Assembly (NCBI RefSeq): GCF_021442385.1
Contig: NZ_MUZA01000013.1
Span: 1 to 64,000, forward strand
DNA length: 64,000 bases
Reading direction: 5' to 3'
Source: Micromonospora sp. MH99
GTDB taxonomy: Bacteria; Actinomycetota; Actinomycetes; Mycobacteriales; Micromonosporaceae
The stretch's first letter is position 1. Each line of letters opens with the position of its first letter. Shown one piece after another: positions 16,921 to 25,881 of this stretch. The notes under the pieces are model-generated. The model did no database searches. It was given only the letters and a program-made list of their open reading frames with translations, and was not told the DNA's origin. Made by a program: the position numbers and the translations under genes.

Positions 16921-19533
16921 TTATCTAATGTTTGGCGCCGAATCCCCAAGCCGACGCCTCAGGCTCTCGCAGTGTTGATTTCCGGGCTCACGCGCCAACC
17001 CTTCGACAACCCAGCGGCCTGCCGATTCAGCATCTTGATCATGCATGCACAGCCATGCAAGCCTTGAAAGATCGGTCGCGTCAGCCTCTTCGGCTCTCGC
17101 CTCCATAAGAGCACGAAACTTGCGAATGATCAACCTTCGCTCGTCCGCGTTGAAATCAATCTCTTTCCGCGACAGCAGCCCGTTCAGGCGGGATGCAGAT
17201 TCACTCAGATCATGGTAGGGCGGTTGCGCAATCTCTGCCAGCTGAAGACGAGCGTGCATCTCTGCTACAGGATTGCCGGAGCTGCGGTATCGAGAAATAA
17301 GCCGCTTCCAAGCATCCTGGTCACCCGGCCGAGCCTCTAAATACCTGTTAATGGCCGTAATGACTCGCTCATTGCCATATCCAAGCTCCTGATACAGGTC
17401 GGCAAGATTCAACCAGGCCGGGGGGTAGGAACTAGCAATATACTCAATCACGCCGAACTCTTGAGACAGATCAGCTCCTTTCCGTTCCCGGCTCGCTATT
17501 GCACGGACGAGGCGATCCACCCGGGGCCCCAATCCTCTTGCCAGGTCCGTCGTTGACGTCGCGCCGAATCCTCGGATGAGTTCTAGATCCGCCTCGATAG
17601 CAATCTTCAAAGAGCTCGTTACTAGCCGCTTCCTACCAAACAACGCCGCCGCGAGCGGAACGGATAGGTATTCGGCCATGGACGGTTCCTCAAAGGTAGT
17701 CTCAACCAACGACAACTGCTGAAGTTCGGCAAGCGCCTTCTCGATGTCCAGTCGCTCATTTCCCGGCCGAAGTAATACCGCTTCAAGCCCAATACGAGGA
17801 ACTAGCGACCGCCAGCTACATAGCGTCAAGAATACGCGCTGACCGGCTGGCGAAAGAGCGGCAAACGATCGATCGAAAAGCGCATCGAGCATTGCGTCCT
17901 TCCCGGCTATGACGCGCTTCAAAGATGCCTTCTTGCGGATACTTGCAACTTCACCTAGCAACACTTTGGTGATATAAGGGTGACCATCAGATTCCTCGAA
18001 TAGTTCATCCTCAAACGAAGCATCGATTAGGTCGGAGATGTCCAGTCGTCGACTCACTTCCGTGACCAGAACGGAGAACTCGGACCGCTTCATGCCTCCA
18101 ACCTCTACCGGGTAGTCAGCCTTAAAGTCGCGGCTTCGCGTCGTTATCAGCACCTTGTTCGGCAACCTGACGGCGTTGCTCAAGTAAGCATACAGCTCCG
18201 CCTGTTCTCGAATTGTCTCGAAGTTGTCGAGAACAAAAAGGAACGGACCATCGCCATCCTTACCTGATAGACAGCGCGTCAGATACTCTTGGGCTTCCGG
18301 CAGCTTCAATCGCTTCTCTGGAACCATCAGCTGGGCAAAGTCTTTGGCCACATCCTCCGTGGAGACTACGTCGGCCTTAACTACTCGCGGCCCCTCAGGC
18401 ATCAAATCGATGTCTCTCGCACTGAACCAAACGATGCCAAAAAAATTGTTCTCGTCGGCTAAACGATGAAGGACCTCGAGTGCTAATGACGTCTTGCCGA
18501 TCCCACCTCGGCCGTGGAGTGTAACAACTGGATGTCTACTGTCCCGTAGGAGGCTCCCCAGCTCGCGCTCCAACTCGTCTCGCTTTACGTAGGAGGGACG
18601 ACGGGGTGGCATATTAGAGAAGGAGTTTCCGATAATGTCGAGTTTCGGTTTAGCTGTAGTCTCACTGGCTGGCTGTGCTTGAACAGGAAGAACGTACTTG
18701 CCGCCGTCCTCGGTCCTTCGCTCGTCGGAAATGTAAGACAACACCTCAAACGTCAGCTTTTGAAAGTTCCCATTTGGAAGGAAGAAGTCAGTTAGATCAG
18801 GATCAGTGAATAGCAGCCGCACCTGACGGTAACCACTCAAATAAACGTATACACCGTCAGAAAGGCCGTGATTGCTCTCCTTGGCCAAACGCGAAAAGGC
18901 GGCTCTTTCTCCGCCAAATCCGCTGACCCTGTACTTGCCGGACATGTTCCTTCGCACATAGGCCCATGACCTCGCAAAGGCCGGGGCCGAGCCAATAATC
19001 AATTGCAGCGACTCTTCAAGCTTAGGACACACCTTCGATAGAGTCGCTGACTTCGGTGCACCATGCCCCCTCGTGCGATTTCGTAGCCACACAAACTGAC
19101 GGACCCATTGCCTAAGCGTCACTTTTTGACGATTCAACTCTACTATTGACGAATCAATGCAACGGCACGCCTCGTTAAGCAGGTTGACTGCGTCTCTCTG
19201 CCAAGTGGTCTCCAAGGGGCCCACCTGTGCAGTGAGGGCTCGCTGGGAATCCCGAGCGGCAGCGACAAGGAGCTGACTTGCAGGGCCAGTCAGAACTTCA
19301 TCTAATACATCCGCCCACTCACCGATGCTATTGGCACGGACAAGCCGGTACTCCAATGAGTACCGGTGTTGTTGGCGATCATCCTGCAAAGCGGCCAAGA
19401 GTTCAAGGGTAAGTACCTTAATCAGACACTCGCCCATGTAGAGGAGGTCGAAGAAGTACGAGGTATCGGAATCCTCTTTTGCCCTTTCCGCTCGTTCGGC
19501 CATCCTAACAATCGGCAGAAACTCATTAGCCAC
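16921..19533 (-). CDS. STAND NTPase with HEPN-like N-terminus, NB-ARC and TPR-like repeats
   Basis: 870 aa. An all-helical N-terminal region ends in WLRNRTRGHGAPK; R-x5-H there (residues 151-157) fits the HEPN ribonuclease motif. NB-ARC core: Walker A GRGGIGKTSLA at about 341-351, Walker B FLFVLDNFE at about 431-439, and KVLITTRSRDF. Helical TPR-like repeats fill the last 250 residues. GTG at 19533 is chosen for its 8-base spacing to GGGAG. Base composition is clearly lower in GC than neighbours (many AT-ending codons), pointing to recent transfer. Such proteins typically sense phage and activate an RNase; that role is inferred. Confidence 0.8.
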   Translation of the reverse strand: MANEFLPIVRMAERAERAKEDSDTSYFFDLLYMGECLIKVLTLELLAALQDDRQQHRYSLEYRLVRANSIGEWADVLDEVLTGPASQLLVAAARDSQRALTAQVGPLETTWQRDAVNLLNEACRCIDSSIVELNRQKVTLRQWVRQFVWLRNRTRGHGAPKSATLSKVCPKLEESLQLIIGSAPAFARSWAYVRRNMSGKYRVSGFGGERAAFSRLAKESNHGLSDGVYVYLSGYRQVRLLFTDPDLTDFFLPNGNFQKLTFEVLSYISDERRTEDGGKYVLPVQAQPASETTAKPKLDIIGNSFSNMPPRRPSYVKRDELERELGSLLRDSRHPVVTLHGRGGIGKTSLALEVLHRLADENNFFGIVWFSARDIDLMPEGPRVVKADVVSTEDVAKDFAQLMVPEKRLKLPEAQEYLTRCLSGKDGDGPFLFVLDNFETIREQAELYAYLSNAVRLPNKVLITTRSRDFKADYPVEVGGMKRSEFSVLVTEVSRRLDISDLIDASFEDELFEESDGHPYITKVLLGEVASIRKKASLKRVIAGKDAMLDALFDRSFAALSPAGQRVFLTLCSWRSLVPRIGLEAVLLRPGNERLDIEKALAELQQLSLVETTFEEPSMAEYLSVPLAAALFGRKRLVTSSLKIAIEADLELIRGFGATSTTDLARGLGPRVDRLVRAIASRERKGADLSQEFGVIEYIASSYPPAWLNLADLYQELGYGNERVITAINRYLEARPGDQDAWKRLISRYRSSGNPVAEMHARLQLAEIAQPPYHDLSESASRLNGLLSRKEIDFNADERRLIIRKFRALMEARAEEADATDLSRLAWLCMHDQDAESAGRWVVEGLAREPGNQHCESLRRRLGDSAPNIR

Positions 19534-19698
19534 GAACACTTCTCCCGTCTTCCGCCAATGTCATCCACACGAAGAGGCCCCAGGCGTCATCCCAGGCTGC
19601 CCACGCCCAGGCAGGAAAGCCATCACAGCATGATCGCCGTGCAGCCTCTGGAAACTTGACCGGGAGATGGAGGTGTACGAAGTCAGTCGACGGATGAG

Positions 19699-19881
19699 CT
19701 GGCCGGCAACCGCCAACTCGACGGCGGCACGCATCCCCAGTGTCGACTTGCCGGCCCCAAGCGGAGAATCCACCACTACGGCCCGGGCGCCGCCCAAACG
19801 CAGGTGGGCGAGTACGGCCGTGATCGCCCAGTCCGCTTCGACCGCGGGCGGTACTTCCAGCCCAACAAGAATGGACCCCAC
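19699..19881 (-). pseudogene. Truncated start of a P-loop ATPase/helicase gene
   Basis: GTG at 19881, directly after a GGGGAGG sequence, opens a frame with VGLEVPPAVEADWAITAVLA and then ARAVVVDSPLGAGKSTLGMRAA, a Walker A followed by its helix. This resembles the beginning of large actinobacterial SF1-type ATPase/helicase proteins. Homology ends after AVELAVAGQ near 19700; the frame runs on to 19561 as nonsense. Only ~60 of several hundred expected residues remain, so it is a remnant, probably cut when the neighbouring DNA was inserted. Confidence 0.6.
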
Positions 19882-19936
19882 CTCCCCACAAGGTGTCCCA
19901 AGACACTACCGGCAGGAGTCCTGCCAACGGGACCCC
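19881..19936 (-). repeat. Conserved two-hairpin element, copy A
   Basis: On the minus strand it starts GGGGTCCC, has a hairpin GGCAGG-ACT-CCTGCC, then GGTA and a second hairpin GTGTC-TTGG-GACAC, and ends GTGGGGAGG. Copies B (40285-40341) and C (44853-44908) share the ends, the GGTA-x-TG link and the hairpin layout, with paired changes in the stems. All three lie upstream of minus-strand genes. It could be a leader RNA, or a conserved recombination target. Confidence 0.7.
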
Positions 19937-20238
19937 GATTCCTCTCGGGCACGCTGGACGAGGTTCGTCGCCCTCAGGAAAGGAGCTGCGCAGTTGCCTG
20001 GACGGAGAACCTGCTCTGAGCTGGCAGCACGGCAGGCTCAACCCCGTGAGCTGCAGTAGTAGGACTTCTGACCGCTCGTCAACGAGGTGTCACCCCTCCT
20101 GCCTCTAGGAGCCTGCCGTTCCATCGATGCAAGCGGCAACTGTCCGGGATCTGACACCGCTAGGGTTGTCCGACACCAGTGATAGGGATGACGCGTGCAG
20201 GAAACATGGTCGTCGCGACGAGGTGCGGGGGCGTGGCG
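19937..20238. other. About 300 bp without a recognisable gene
   Basis: Between element A and the vsr gene. Short frames occur on both strands but none has codon bias or a known motif. It must contain the promoter for the vsr/ATPase unit; no clear -35/-10 pair could be picked out. Confidence 0.5.
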
Positions 20239-20712
20239 ATGACCAGCGCCTCTGGGGGGCCACCCGCGCGTCGACCTGCTCCGTTGAGTGAAGCGGTCTC
20301 CAACCAGATGAAGCGGATGCGCAGGGCCTCCACCAAGCCGGAGTTACTCATCCGCCGAGAACTGCATCGCCGCGGTCTGAGGTTCCGGATCAACCATCCC
20401 GCACTACCGGGACGACCTGACATCGCCTTCACCAGAGCACGTCTGGCGGTCTTCGTTGATGGGTGCTTCTGGCACCAGTGTCCGAAGCACGGGGTGATGC
20501 CAAAGAACAACCGTGAGTGGTGGCAGGCGAAGCTGCATCGGAACGTCGAGCGGGACCGGGAGAAGGACGCAGCACTGACGGCACTGGGCTGGCAGGTTCG
20601 GCACTTCTGGGAACACGAGGACCCGGCGGCCGTGGCGGATGAGGTGGAGCAGACATGGCGACATCTACGGACACCGCCGGCGCCTGCCTCAAGATCACGA
20701 CGTAGGTTGTGA
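20239..20712 (+). CDS. vsr: Very short patch repair endonuclease (Vsr)
   Basis: 157 aa. Vsr nicks DNA 5' of T:G mismatches that arise when 5-methylcytosine deaminates. Family motifs: KRMRRASTKPELLIRRELHR at the start, GRPDIAFTRARLAVFVDGCFWHQCPKHG (catalytic Asp61, conserved His79), then NREWWQAKLHRNVERDREKD and WEHEDP near the end. ATG at 20239 is my choice; an ATG at 20188 would add 17 unconserved residues. It is 42 nt ahead of the ATPase gene and serves the C5 methyltransferase encoded close by on the other strand. Confidence 0.92.
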   Translation: MTSASGGPPARRPAPLSEAVSNQMKRMRRASTKPELLIRRELHRRGLRFRINHPALPGRPDIAFTRARLAVFVDGCFWHQCPKHGVMPKNNREWWQAKLHRNVERDREKDAALTALGWQVRHFWEHEDPAAVADEVEQTWRHLRTPPAPASRSRRRL

Positions 20713-20754
20713 CATCCTGGTCGTCACCAGGGACGAGCTGACGGAGGTGGGCAG

Positions 20755-22059
20755 ATGCCCGGCAAGGCGTGGTTTGACGTCGCACCCTCGGCTGCACGCC
20801 TGACGAACTCGCTGCGCGACATCGGCTATGACTTCCCGACCGCAGTGGCGGACATCGTCGACAACAGCGTGGCCGCCGGCGCGTCGCGGGTGGAGGTGAT
20901 GATCGAGTTCGCGGGGTCGAAGACGCGGGTGTACATCGCTGACGACGGACGCGGCATGTCTCCCGGAGCGCTGCTGGAGGGACTCCGGTTGGGCACACGC
21001 CGGACGTACAAGGCTGGTGAACTCGGCCGCTACGGGCTGGGGCTGAAGACCGCATCGCTGTCGCAGTGCCGCTCGGTGGCCGTGATTTCCCGGAGTACCC
21101 CCGACGTCGTGCGGACCTCAGCCCGAGTCCTCGACCTTGACATCGTCGAGGAGTGGGATCAGTGGGTGGTGGTCGACCCTGGCGCGGATCCGGATGTTGC
21201 CAGAGCTCGCCAGTGGCTGGCCGAAGGGACGGGAACGGTCGTCCTCTGGCGCAACCTCGACCGCGTGCTTCCGGAGAACCGTCCCGAGGGAGGCTGGGCG
21301 CGCCGGCGATTGGAAGCGCTGGCGACGAAGACAGCGGAACACCTAGGGATCGTTTTCCATCGATTCCTGGAAGGGGTGGGCGGACTGGCCCCGATCGTCA
21401 TCACCGTCAACGGTCAGAAGGTACGACCGTGGAACCCGTTCGCCCCTGACGAGGACGGTCGTTCTGAACTGCCCGCACAGCGCTTCGAGGTCGCCGTCGG
21501 CAACGTGTCCGGGCACGTTGACCTACGCCGTTTCATCTTGCCGTCCCGTGACAGGTTCTCCAACACGAGCGAATTCGAGCGGCTGTCCGGGCCACTGAAC
21601 TGGAACCGTCAGCAGGGGCTCTACGTCTACCGCGCCGACCGGCTGGTGCAGTGGGGTGGCTGGAATGCCATCCGCGGCATCGACGAGCACACCAAGATGG
21701 CCCGGGCTTCGCTCGACTTCAGCACAGACCTCGACTCCGCCTTCAACATCAACGTCGCGAAGATGCGGGTCTCACTGCCAGCCCAGCTGCGTCAGATGCT
21801 GGAGGCGCCGGTCAACGAGCTTTGCCTCTACGCCAATGACGCCTACCGCAAGAGCGCCCGGGTGAAGGCAAAGCCCTTGCCACAGGACCTGAACGCGTCC
21901 GCCGACGTCCGGTCCGCCACCCAGGCGGCGACGACCACCGGGCTCGCCCTGAGAGCGGCAGCGATGCAGTCCGGCGAGTGGGTCGCCTGGCAACGGATCG
22001 CGGCGACCCTGCGCAAGGACGCCCCTGAGGTCGCCCGGTCGCTGGGTTTGGAGCCGTGA
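20755..22059 (+). CDS. MORC/MutL-like GHKL ATPase, copy 1
   Basis: 434 aa. N-terminal HATPase_c: N box VADIVDNSVAAGA at 31-43 (Asp33 where most GHKL proteins have the catalytic Glu), G1 box DDGRGM at 63-68, G2 box GRYGLGLKTA at 91-100, followed by an S5/transducer-like region with HLGIVFHRFL and QQGLYVYRADRLV. ATP binding is expected to drive dimer clamping on DNA. The gene follows vsr and faces the methyltransferase gene across a terminator. Related to copy 2 at 24360 along most of its length, but diverged. In known neighbourhoods of this type the ATPase is thought to couple recognition of foreign DNA to the nuclease genes. Confidence 0.88.
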   Translation: MPGKAWFDVAPSAARLTNSLRDIGYDFPTAVADIVDNSVAAGASRVEVMIEFAGSKTRVYIADDGRGMSPGALLEGLRLGTRRTYKAGELGRYGLGLKTASLSQCRSVAVISRSTPDVVRTSARVLDLDIVEEWDQWVVVDPGADPDVARARQWLAEGTGTVVLWRNLDRVLPENRPEGGWARRRLEALATKTAEHLGIVFHRFLEGVGGLAPIVITVNGQKVRPWNPFAPDEDGRSELPAQRFEVAVGNVSGHVDLRRFILPSRDRFSNTSEFERLSGPLNWNRQQGLYVYRADRLVQWGGWNAIRGIDEHTKMARASLDFSTDLDSAFNINVAKMRVSLPAQLRQMLEAPVNELCLYANDAYRKSARVKAKPLPQDLNASADVRSATQAATTTGLALRAAAMQSGEWVAWQRIAATLRKDAPEVARSLGLEP

Positions 22060-22067
22060 GCCGCTGA

Positions 22068-22100
22068 CGGACCCGGCTCAGAAGAGCCGTAGCGGGTCCG
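22068..22100. terminator. Hairpin terminator between ATPase 1 and methyltransferase
   Basis: CGGACCCG at 22068-22075 pairs with CGGGTCCG at 22093-22100, and an inner GGCT/AGCC closes a CAGAAG loop with a small bulge. It sits at the meeting point of two convergent genes and overlaps the methyltransferase stop codon. Confidence 0.65.
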
Positions 22101-24030
22101 CGCGCGACTCCGAGCAGAGCTTCTGGAGCGGGCAGGCGTTGCACTCCGGTTCCACCGGCCGGCACAGGCTGTTGGCCAGTTCGACCAGTCCCAGATGGGC
22201 TCGCCGGGCGTCCGCGTCCGCGCCGATCATCCGGGCAATCTCCAAGCGGCCGTCCGTGAGCCGATTCCGACGATCCACAGGATCACCGCTGAAGCGGGCA
22301 GCAACCCGAAGTACGCCCTTCGTCACGAGAACCGGCTCCTCGGAGTCCTCATCGCCGTGGGCCGGGACCACGAGGATCGCGAGATCGGCCACCGCTTCAG
22401 TGAGCCCCGGGACCTGCCGGAGGTGGTCGTCATCCTGGAGCAGCTCCGGGTTGTCGGCGAGCCGTCCGGCCAACTCCACGATCGCCCCGGCTCGGCCCGG
22501 CCGCCCAGCCCACTTGCTGATCTCCAGCAGCTCAGCCTCCGCAAGGACGGTCTCCTGCGGCTCACGCCAGCGGGCCAGGAGAGGCCAGATGAACCGCACC
22601 ACCTCCGCCGGCGCACGGTCCAGAAGCATCTCGGCCTGAATCACCTGCCAACGGGTTTCCGCCCTCAGCCACGGAAGACCGCGGACCGCGGCGCTGTCGA
22701 ACCATGCGGCGAGAAGCGCAGCGATGTCCTGCGTCGTCGCGGGCACCGGTCGCGGATCGTCCAAGGCTGCACGGACAGCACCGGCGAGGTGCTCCCCGAG
22801 CAGCGGGGGAACGGCGTTGCCGATCTGGCGGAACGCCGCCGATGGCGGCCCGGCGAAGCGGAACCAGTCCGGGAACGTCTGCAGTCGTGCGGCCTCACGA
22901 ACTGTGATGGTGCGGTTCTGCCGCGGATGGATGTACCAGTACCCGTCCTTGGCGATGTGCGCGGTGATCGTACGGGAAAGGTTGTTCTCATCGAGTCGCT
23001 TGTACTTGTCGTCGAAGATGTCCTCGCGGTAGCGCTTGACCTCGTCCGGAAGATCCCGGTACCTCGTGGTGGCGTCCATCGCCTCGAAGGCCCGAGCGTC
23101 ATCTTCACGGACGGGTCGCGTGACGTGGTCGAAAATCTTGTTCGCGTCGGCGTCAGGCACCGACTTCCGCATGCGCCGCTGAAACTCGCTGTACGGTCGG
23201 TCGTAGTCGCTCCAGCCCTCGGCGCCGCCCGCCGGCCGCCATCCGCCTTCCACTTCCGGCAGGTCCCCGATGGCGTTCCACACGGTCACCCGCTCGCGCT
23301 GCTCCCGAGGCCAGGTGAAGGCCACGCCGTCACGGAGCGCCACCAGGATGAGCCGCTGCCGGAACTGCGGAACGCCATAGCGGAAGGTCTCGACCGAACG
23401 CTCCTCGACCGAGTAACCGATCGACTCCAGCTCATGGACCATGGTCCGGAGAATGAACATCTCCTTGTCCAGTGCCATGTCCGGCACGTTCTCCATGAGA
23501 ACAGCCTGAGGGCGGGCGATTCGAGCGATCTCAAGGTACGAGCGCCACAGGTCCCTGCGCTCGTCGTACGGGTCGCGCAGCCCGTGACGGACACGGTGCC
23601 TGATCTTTGAGCGTCCCGCCTTCGAGAATGGTTGGCAGGGAGGACCGCCAGCGAGGAGTTCCACTCCCGCTGCCTTGATCAGGTCAGCCACCTGCCGCAC
23701 CCGCTTTGGGTCTCCGAGGTCCCAGTCGACACTCATCCCACCGTGATGGTGCCGGTGGGTCTCGATCGCCTCCTCGTCGTGGTCCACCGCGATCACGACC
23801 TGATAGCCAGCTGCTTCCAGTCCCAGGCTCAGCCCGCCAGCACCGCTGAAGAGGTCGGCGGCCAGCCGGCCGCCGTCGGCCCTGAGTCTCGACGCCAAGG
23901 CAAGAAGATCCTCCGGCTCGGAGCAGGCGTCAGGGTGAGGGGCGAGGCGGACGAAAGGACCGCGAACCAGCTTGACTCCGTACCCACGGCGACGAACAGG
24001 TGCGGCGGCGGGCTGGTCTTCACTGGTCAC
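22078..24030 (-). CDS. DNA cytosine-5 methyltransferase fused to a MutY/TDG-like glycosylase domain
   Basis: 650 aa from GTG 24030 (longer in-frame starts exist up to 24138 but are unconserved). Residues 55-420 are a complete C5-methyltransferase: motif I ADLFSGAGGLSLG at 58-70, motif IV GGPPCQPFS with catalytic Cys132, ENVP at 180-183, GVPQFRQRLI at 219-228, and motif X QIGNAVPP. Residues ~440-640 are an HhH-GPD domain starting LPWLRAETRWQVIQAEMLLD, where Glu467 matches the MutY catalytic Glu, and ending in Cys623-x6-Cys630-x2-Cys633-x5-Cys639, the 4Fe-4S loop. The usual catalytic Asp is replaced (VLVTKGVLRV), so activity is uncertain. Possible role: repair of deaminated 5mC made by the same protein. 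Confidence 0.9.
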   Translation of the reverse strand: MTSEDQPAAAPVRRRGYGVKLVRGPFVRLAPHPDACSEPEDLLALASRLRADGGRLAADLFSGAGGLSLGLEAAGYQVVIAVDHDEEAIETHRHHHGGMSVDWDLGDPKRVRQVADLIKAAGVELLAGGPPCQPFSKAGRSKIRHRVRHGLRDPYDERRDLWRSYLEIARIARPQAVLMENVPDMALDKEMFILRTMVHELESIGYSVEERSVETFRYGVPQFRQRLILVALRDGVAFTWPREQRERVTVWNAIGDLPEVEGGWRPAGGAEGWSDYDRPYSEFQRRMRKSVPDADANKIFDHVTRPVREDDARAFEAMDATTRYRDLPDEVKRYREDIFDDKYKRLDENNLSRTITAHIAKDGYWYIHPRQNRTITVREAARLQTFPDWFRFAGPPSAAFRQIGNAVPPLLGEHLAGAVRAALDDPRPVPATTQDIAALLAAWFDSAAVRGLPWLRAETRWQVIQAEMLLDRAPAEVVRFIWPLLARWREPQETVLAEAELLEISKWAGRPGRAGAIVELAGRLADNPELLQDDDHLRQVPGLTEAVADLAILVVPAHGDEDSEEPVLVTKGVLRVAARFSGDPVDRRNRLTDGRLEIARMIGADADARRAHLGLVELANSLCRPVEPECNACPLQKLCSESRADPLRLF

Positions 24031-24359
24031 GATCAGGCAGGTTACCGCCAGGGCGCCTGCGGCGACGATAGTCCGTCCCGACACACCGTCGGATCGTTCA
24101 GGGCTGCTGTCAACCCGACCGTTGACCTGAGCAACCAACCATCCGTACGGGTGGAAGCTTCATGAGCAAAAGGGGCAGGTCGACCAGAAGCGCAAGAAAC
24201 GATCTTGACGCACCACATGAGAGGAGCATCACCTCCCTATACTCGCGCTGTCCGCCACCGGTCACCCTCACACCGTCACAAGGGATGGTTGGTCGTCGGA
24301 CAGCAACGAACGCGACGTGCGGCGCCCCGAGCTCCGTGCCCAACTGGAGCCGACCTGCT
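24031..24359. promoter_or_regulatory. Divergent promoter region of methyltransferase and ATPase 2/Z1 operon
   Basis: A 329-bp stretch with weaker coding bias than either flank, although both neighbouring frames remain open into it. It should hold the promoters for the two divergent units. A plausible ribosome site GGAG at 24346 precedes the TTG at 24360. No clear palindromic operator was found. Confidence 0.5.
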
Positions 24360-25838
24360 TTGAGCTACGACATCGCCAACCCCGACCCCGCCGGAACAAT
24401 CACTTCACTTCGGTCCTTCGGGTACAGCGTCGAGGCTGCCGTGGCGGACCTCGTTGACAACAGCGTCTCGGCCGACGCTCGGCGTATCGACGTATATTTC
24501 ACCTGGGCGGGCCCTGCCTCGTGGGTGGCGGTCGTCGATGACGGCCGAGGCATGACGACCGGGGACCTTGTCAGTGCGATGACCGTCGCTGCGCGGGGCT
24601 CCTTCAAGGCTCGCGCATCTCAGGATCTGGGCCGCTTCGGCATGGGCCTGAAGAGCGCCTCGTTCTCGCAGGCCGCCCGACTAACGGTTGCGACAAGGCC
24701 CGAGGTCGGCGCAGCCGAAGCTGTCCGTACCTGGGACCTGGCCGTCGTGTCCGCCACCAGCGAGTGGCGCCTGCTGCACGGCACCGACGACGAGACCATT
24801 GAGACTCTGGCCCGACTGCGGCCGGACGGGGGCGTCGGCACGACGGTGATCTGGCGAAGCCTGCACCGGTTCGACGTCGTCGGCCTGACGGTGGAGGACA
24901 CCCGGGCCCAGAAGCAGTTCTACACCGAGGCGACCCGCGTCGAGGAACACCTCGGCATGGTCTTCGCCCGTTTCCTGATCGGCCGGAACCGGATCGCGAT
25001 GACGGTGAACGGCAGTCCGGTGAAGGCGTGGGATCCGTTCCTCAGCGGCCATCCCTCGGTTCAGCGACTTCCGACCGAGGAGTTGCCCGTCGGTTCGCAC
25101 ACCGTACGGATCGAGCCGTTCATCCTGCCTCATCCAAAGAAGCTGGACTCCGAGCAGCAGGAACAGGCCGCCGGTCCCGCAGGCTGGCTCGACCAGCAGG
25201 GTTTTTACGTCTACCGGCGGGACCGACTGATCCTCGCCGGTGACTGGCTCGGCATCCGCGGCTTCCGACGCGACGAGCGCTACAACCTCGCGCGGATCGT
25301 CGTGGACGTCCCCGCCGAGGCGGATGCGGAATGGGCCATTGACGTACGGAAGTCCACGGCCGTGCCCCCGGTGGGCGTCCGGCGCCATCTCCAGCGCATC
25401 GGTACCGCCACCCGCAGCAGGGCCGCGGAGGTGCTCAGCCATCGCGGTCGGATCGCTGCACGTGAGCACGGCGCCGAGTTCATCTACGCATGGCGGGTGG
25501 ACAAGCGCGACGGCAACATCCGATGCCGTATCAACCGAGACCACCCACTGGTCCGGGAGGTGATGCAGGGCGGACCTGACGCCGCCGTAGACGCCAAGGC
25601 GTTGATCAGACTTCTGGAGGAGACCGTCCCGGTGGCCGCACTGCGGATCATGCACGACGGTGACGTGGCGGACGACCCGGAGCCGTTCCTTGGAGCTGCA
25701 CCGAAGGAGGTGGGCGACGTGGCGAATCGCATCTACGCCGCCTTCGTCGCCCAGGGCCGGACACCCCGCGAGGCGAAGGAGCGACTCTCGCTGATGCCGC
25801 CCTTCGACCAGTTCGACGGCTTCTGGCAACAACACTGA
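24360..25838 (+). CDS. MORC/MutL-like GHKL ATPase, copy 2
   Basis: 492 aa from TTG 24360, which has GGAG ten bases upstream and gives SYDIANPDPAGTITSLRSFG; an upstream ATG at 24162 would add 66 residues with no coding signal. N box VADLVDNSVSADA at 28-40, G1 DDGRGM at 60-65, G2 GRFGMGLKSASFSQ at 91-104, then HLGMVFARFLIGRNR and QQGFYVYRRDRLIL. Residues 380-490 are a C-terminal extension absent from copy 1. First gene of the plus-strand operon, 43 nt before the Z1 gene. The two ATPases may form a heterodimer, as MutL-type proteins do; this is inference. Confidence 0.88.
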   Translation: MSYDIANPDPAGTITSLRSFGYSVEAAVADLVDNSVSADARRIDVYFTWAGPASWVAVVDDGRGMTTGDLVSAMTVAARGSFKARASQDLGRFGMGLKSASFSQAARLTVATRPEVGAAEAVRTWDLAVVSATSEWRLLHGTDDETIETLARLRPDGGVGTTVIWRSLHRFDVVGLTVEDTRAQKQFYTEATRVEEHLGMVFARFLIGRNRIAMTVNGSPVKAWDPFLSGHPSVQRLPTEELPVGSHTVRIEPFILPHPKKLDSEQQEQAAGPAGWLDQQGFYVYRRDRLILAGDWLGIRGFRRDERYNLARIVVDVPAEADAEWAIDVRKSTAVPPVGVRRHLQRIGTATRSRAAEVLSHRGRIAAREHGAEFIYAWRVDKRDGNIRCRINRDHPLVREVMQGGPDAAVDAKALIRLLEETVPVAALRIMHDGDVADDPEPFLGAAPKEVGDVANRIYAAFVAQGRTPREAKERLSLMPPFDQFDGFWQQH

Positions 25839-25881
25839 CGGCCCTGCCGCCGACCAGACATCAGATCAACGGGAGGGCCAC

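Noticed and set aside
24162..24359. N-terminal extension of MORC ATPase copy 2 from ATG 24162
   Set aside because: Poor third-position GC and no resemblance to copy 1; the GHKL domain begins right after the TTG at 24360.
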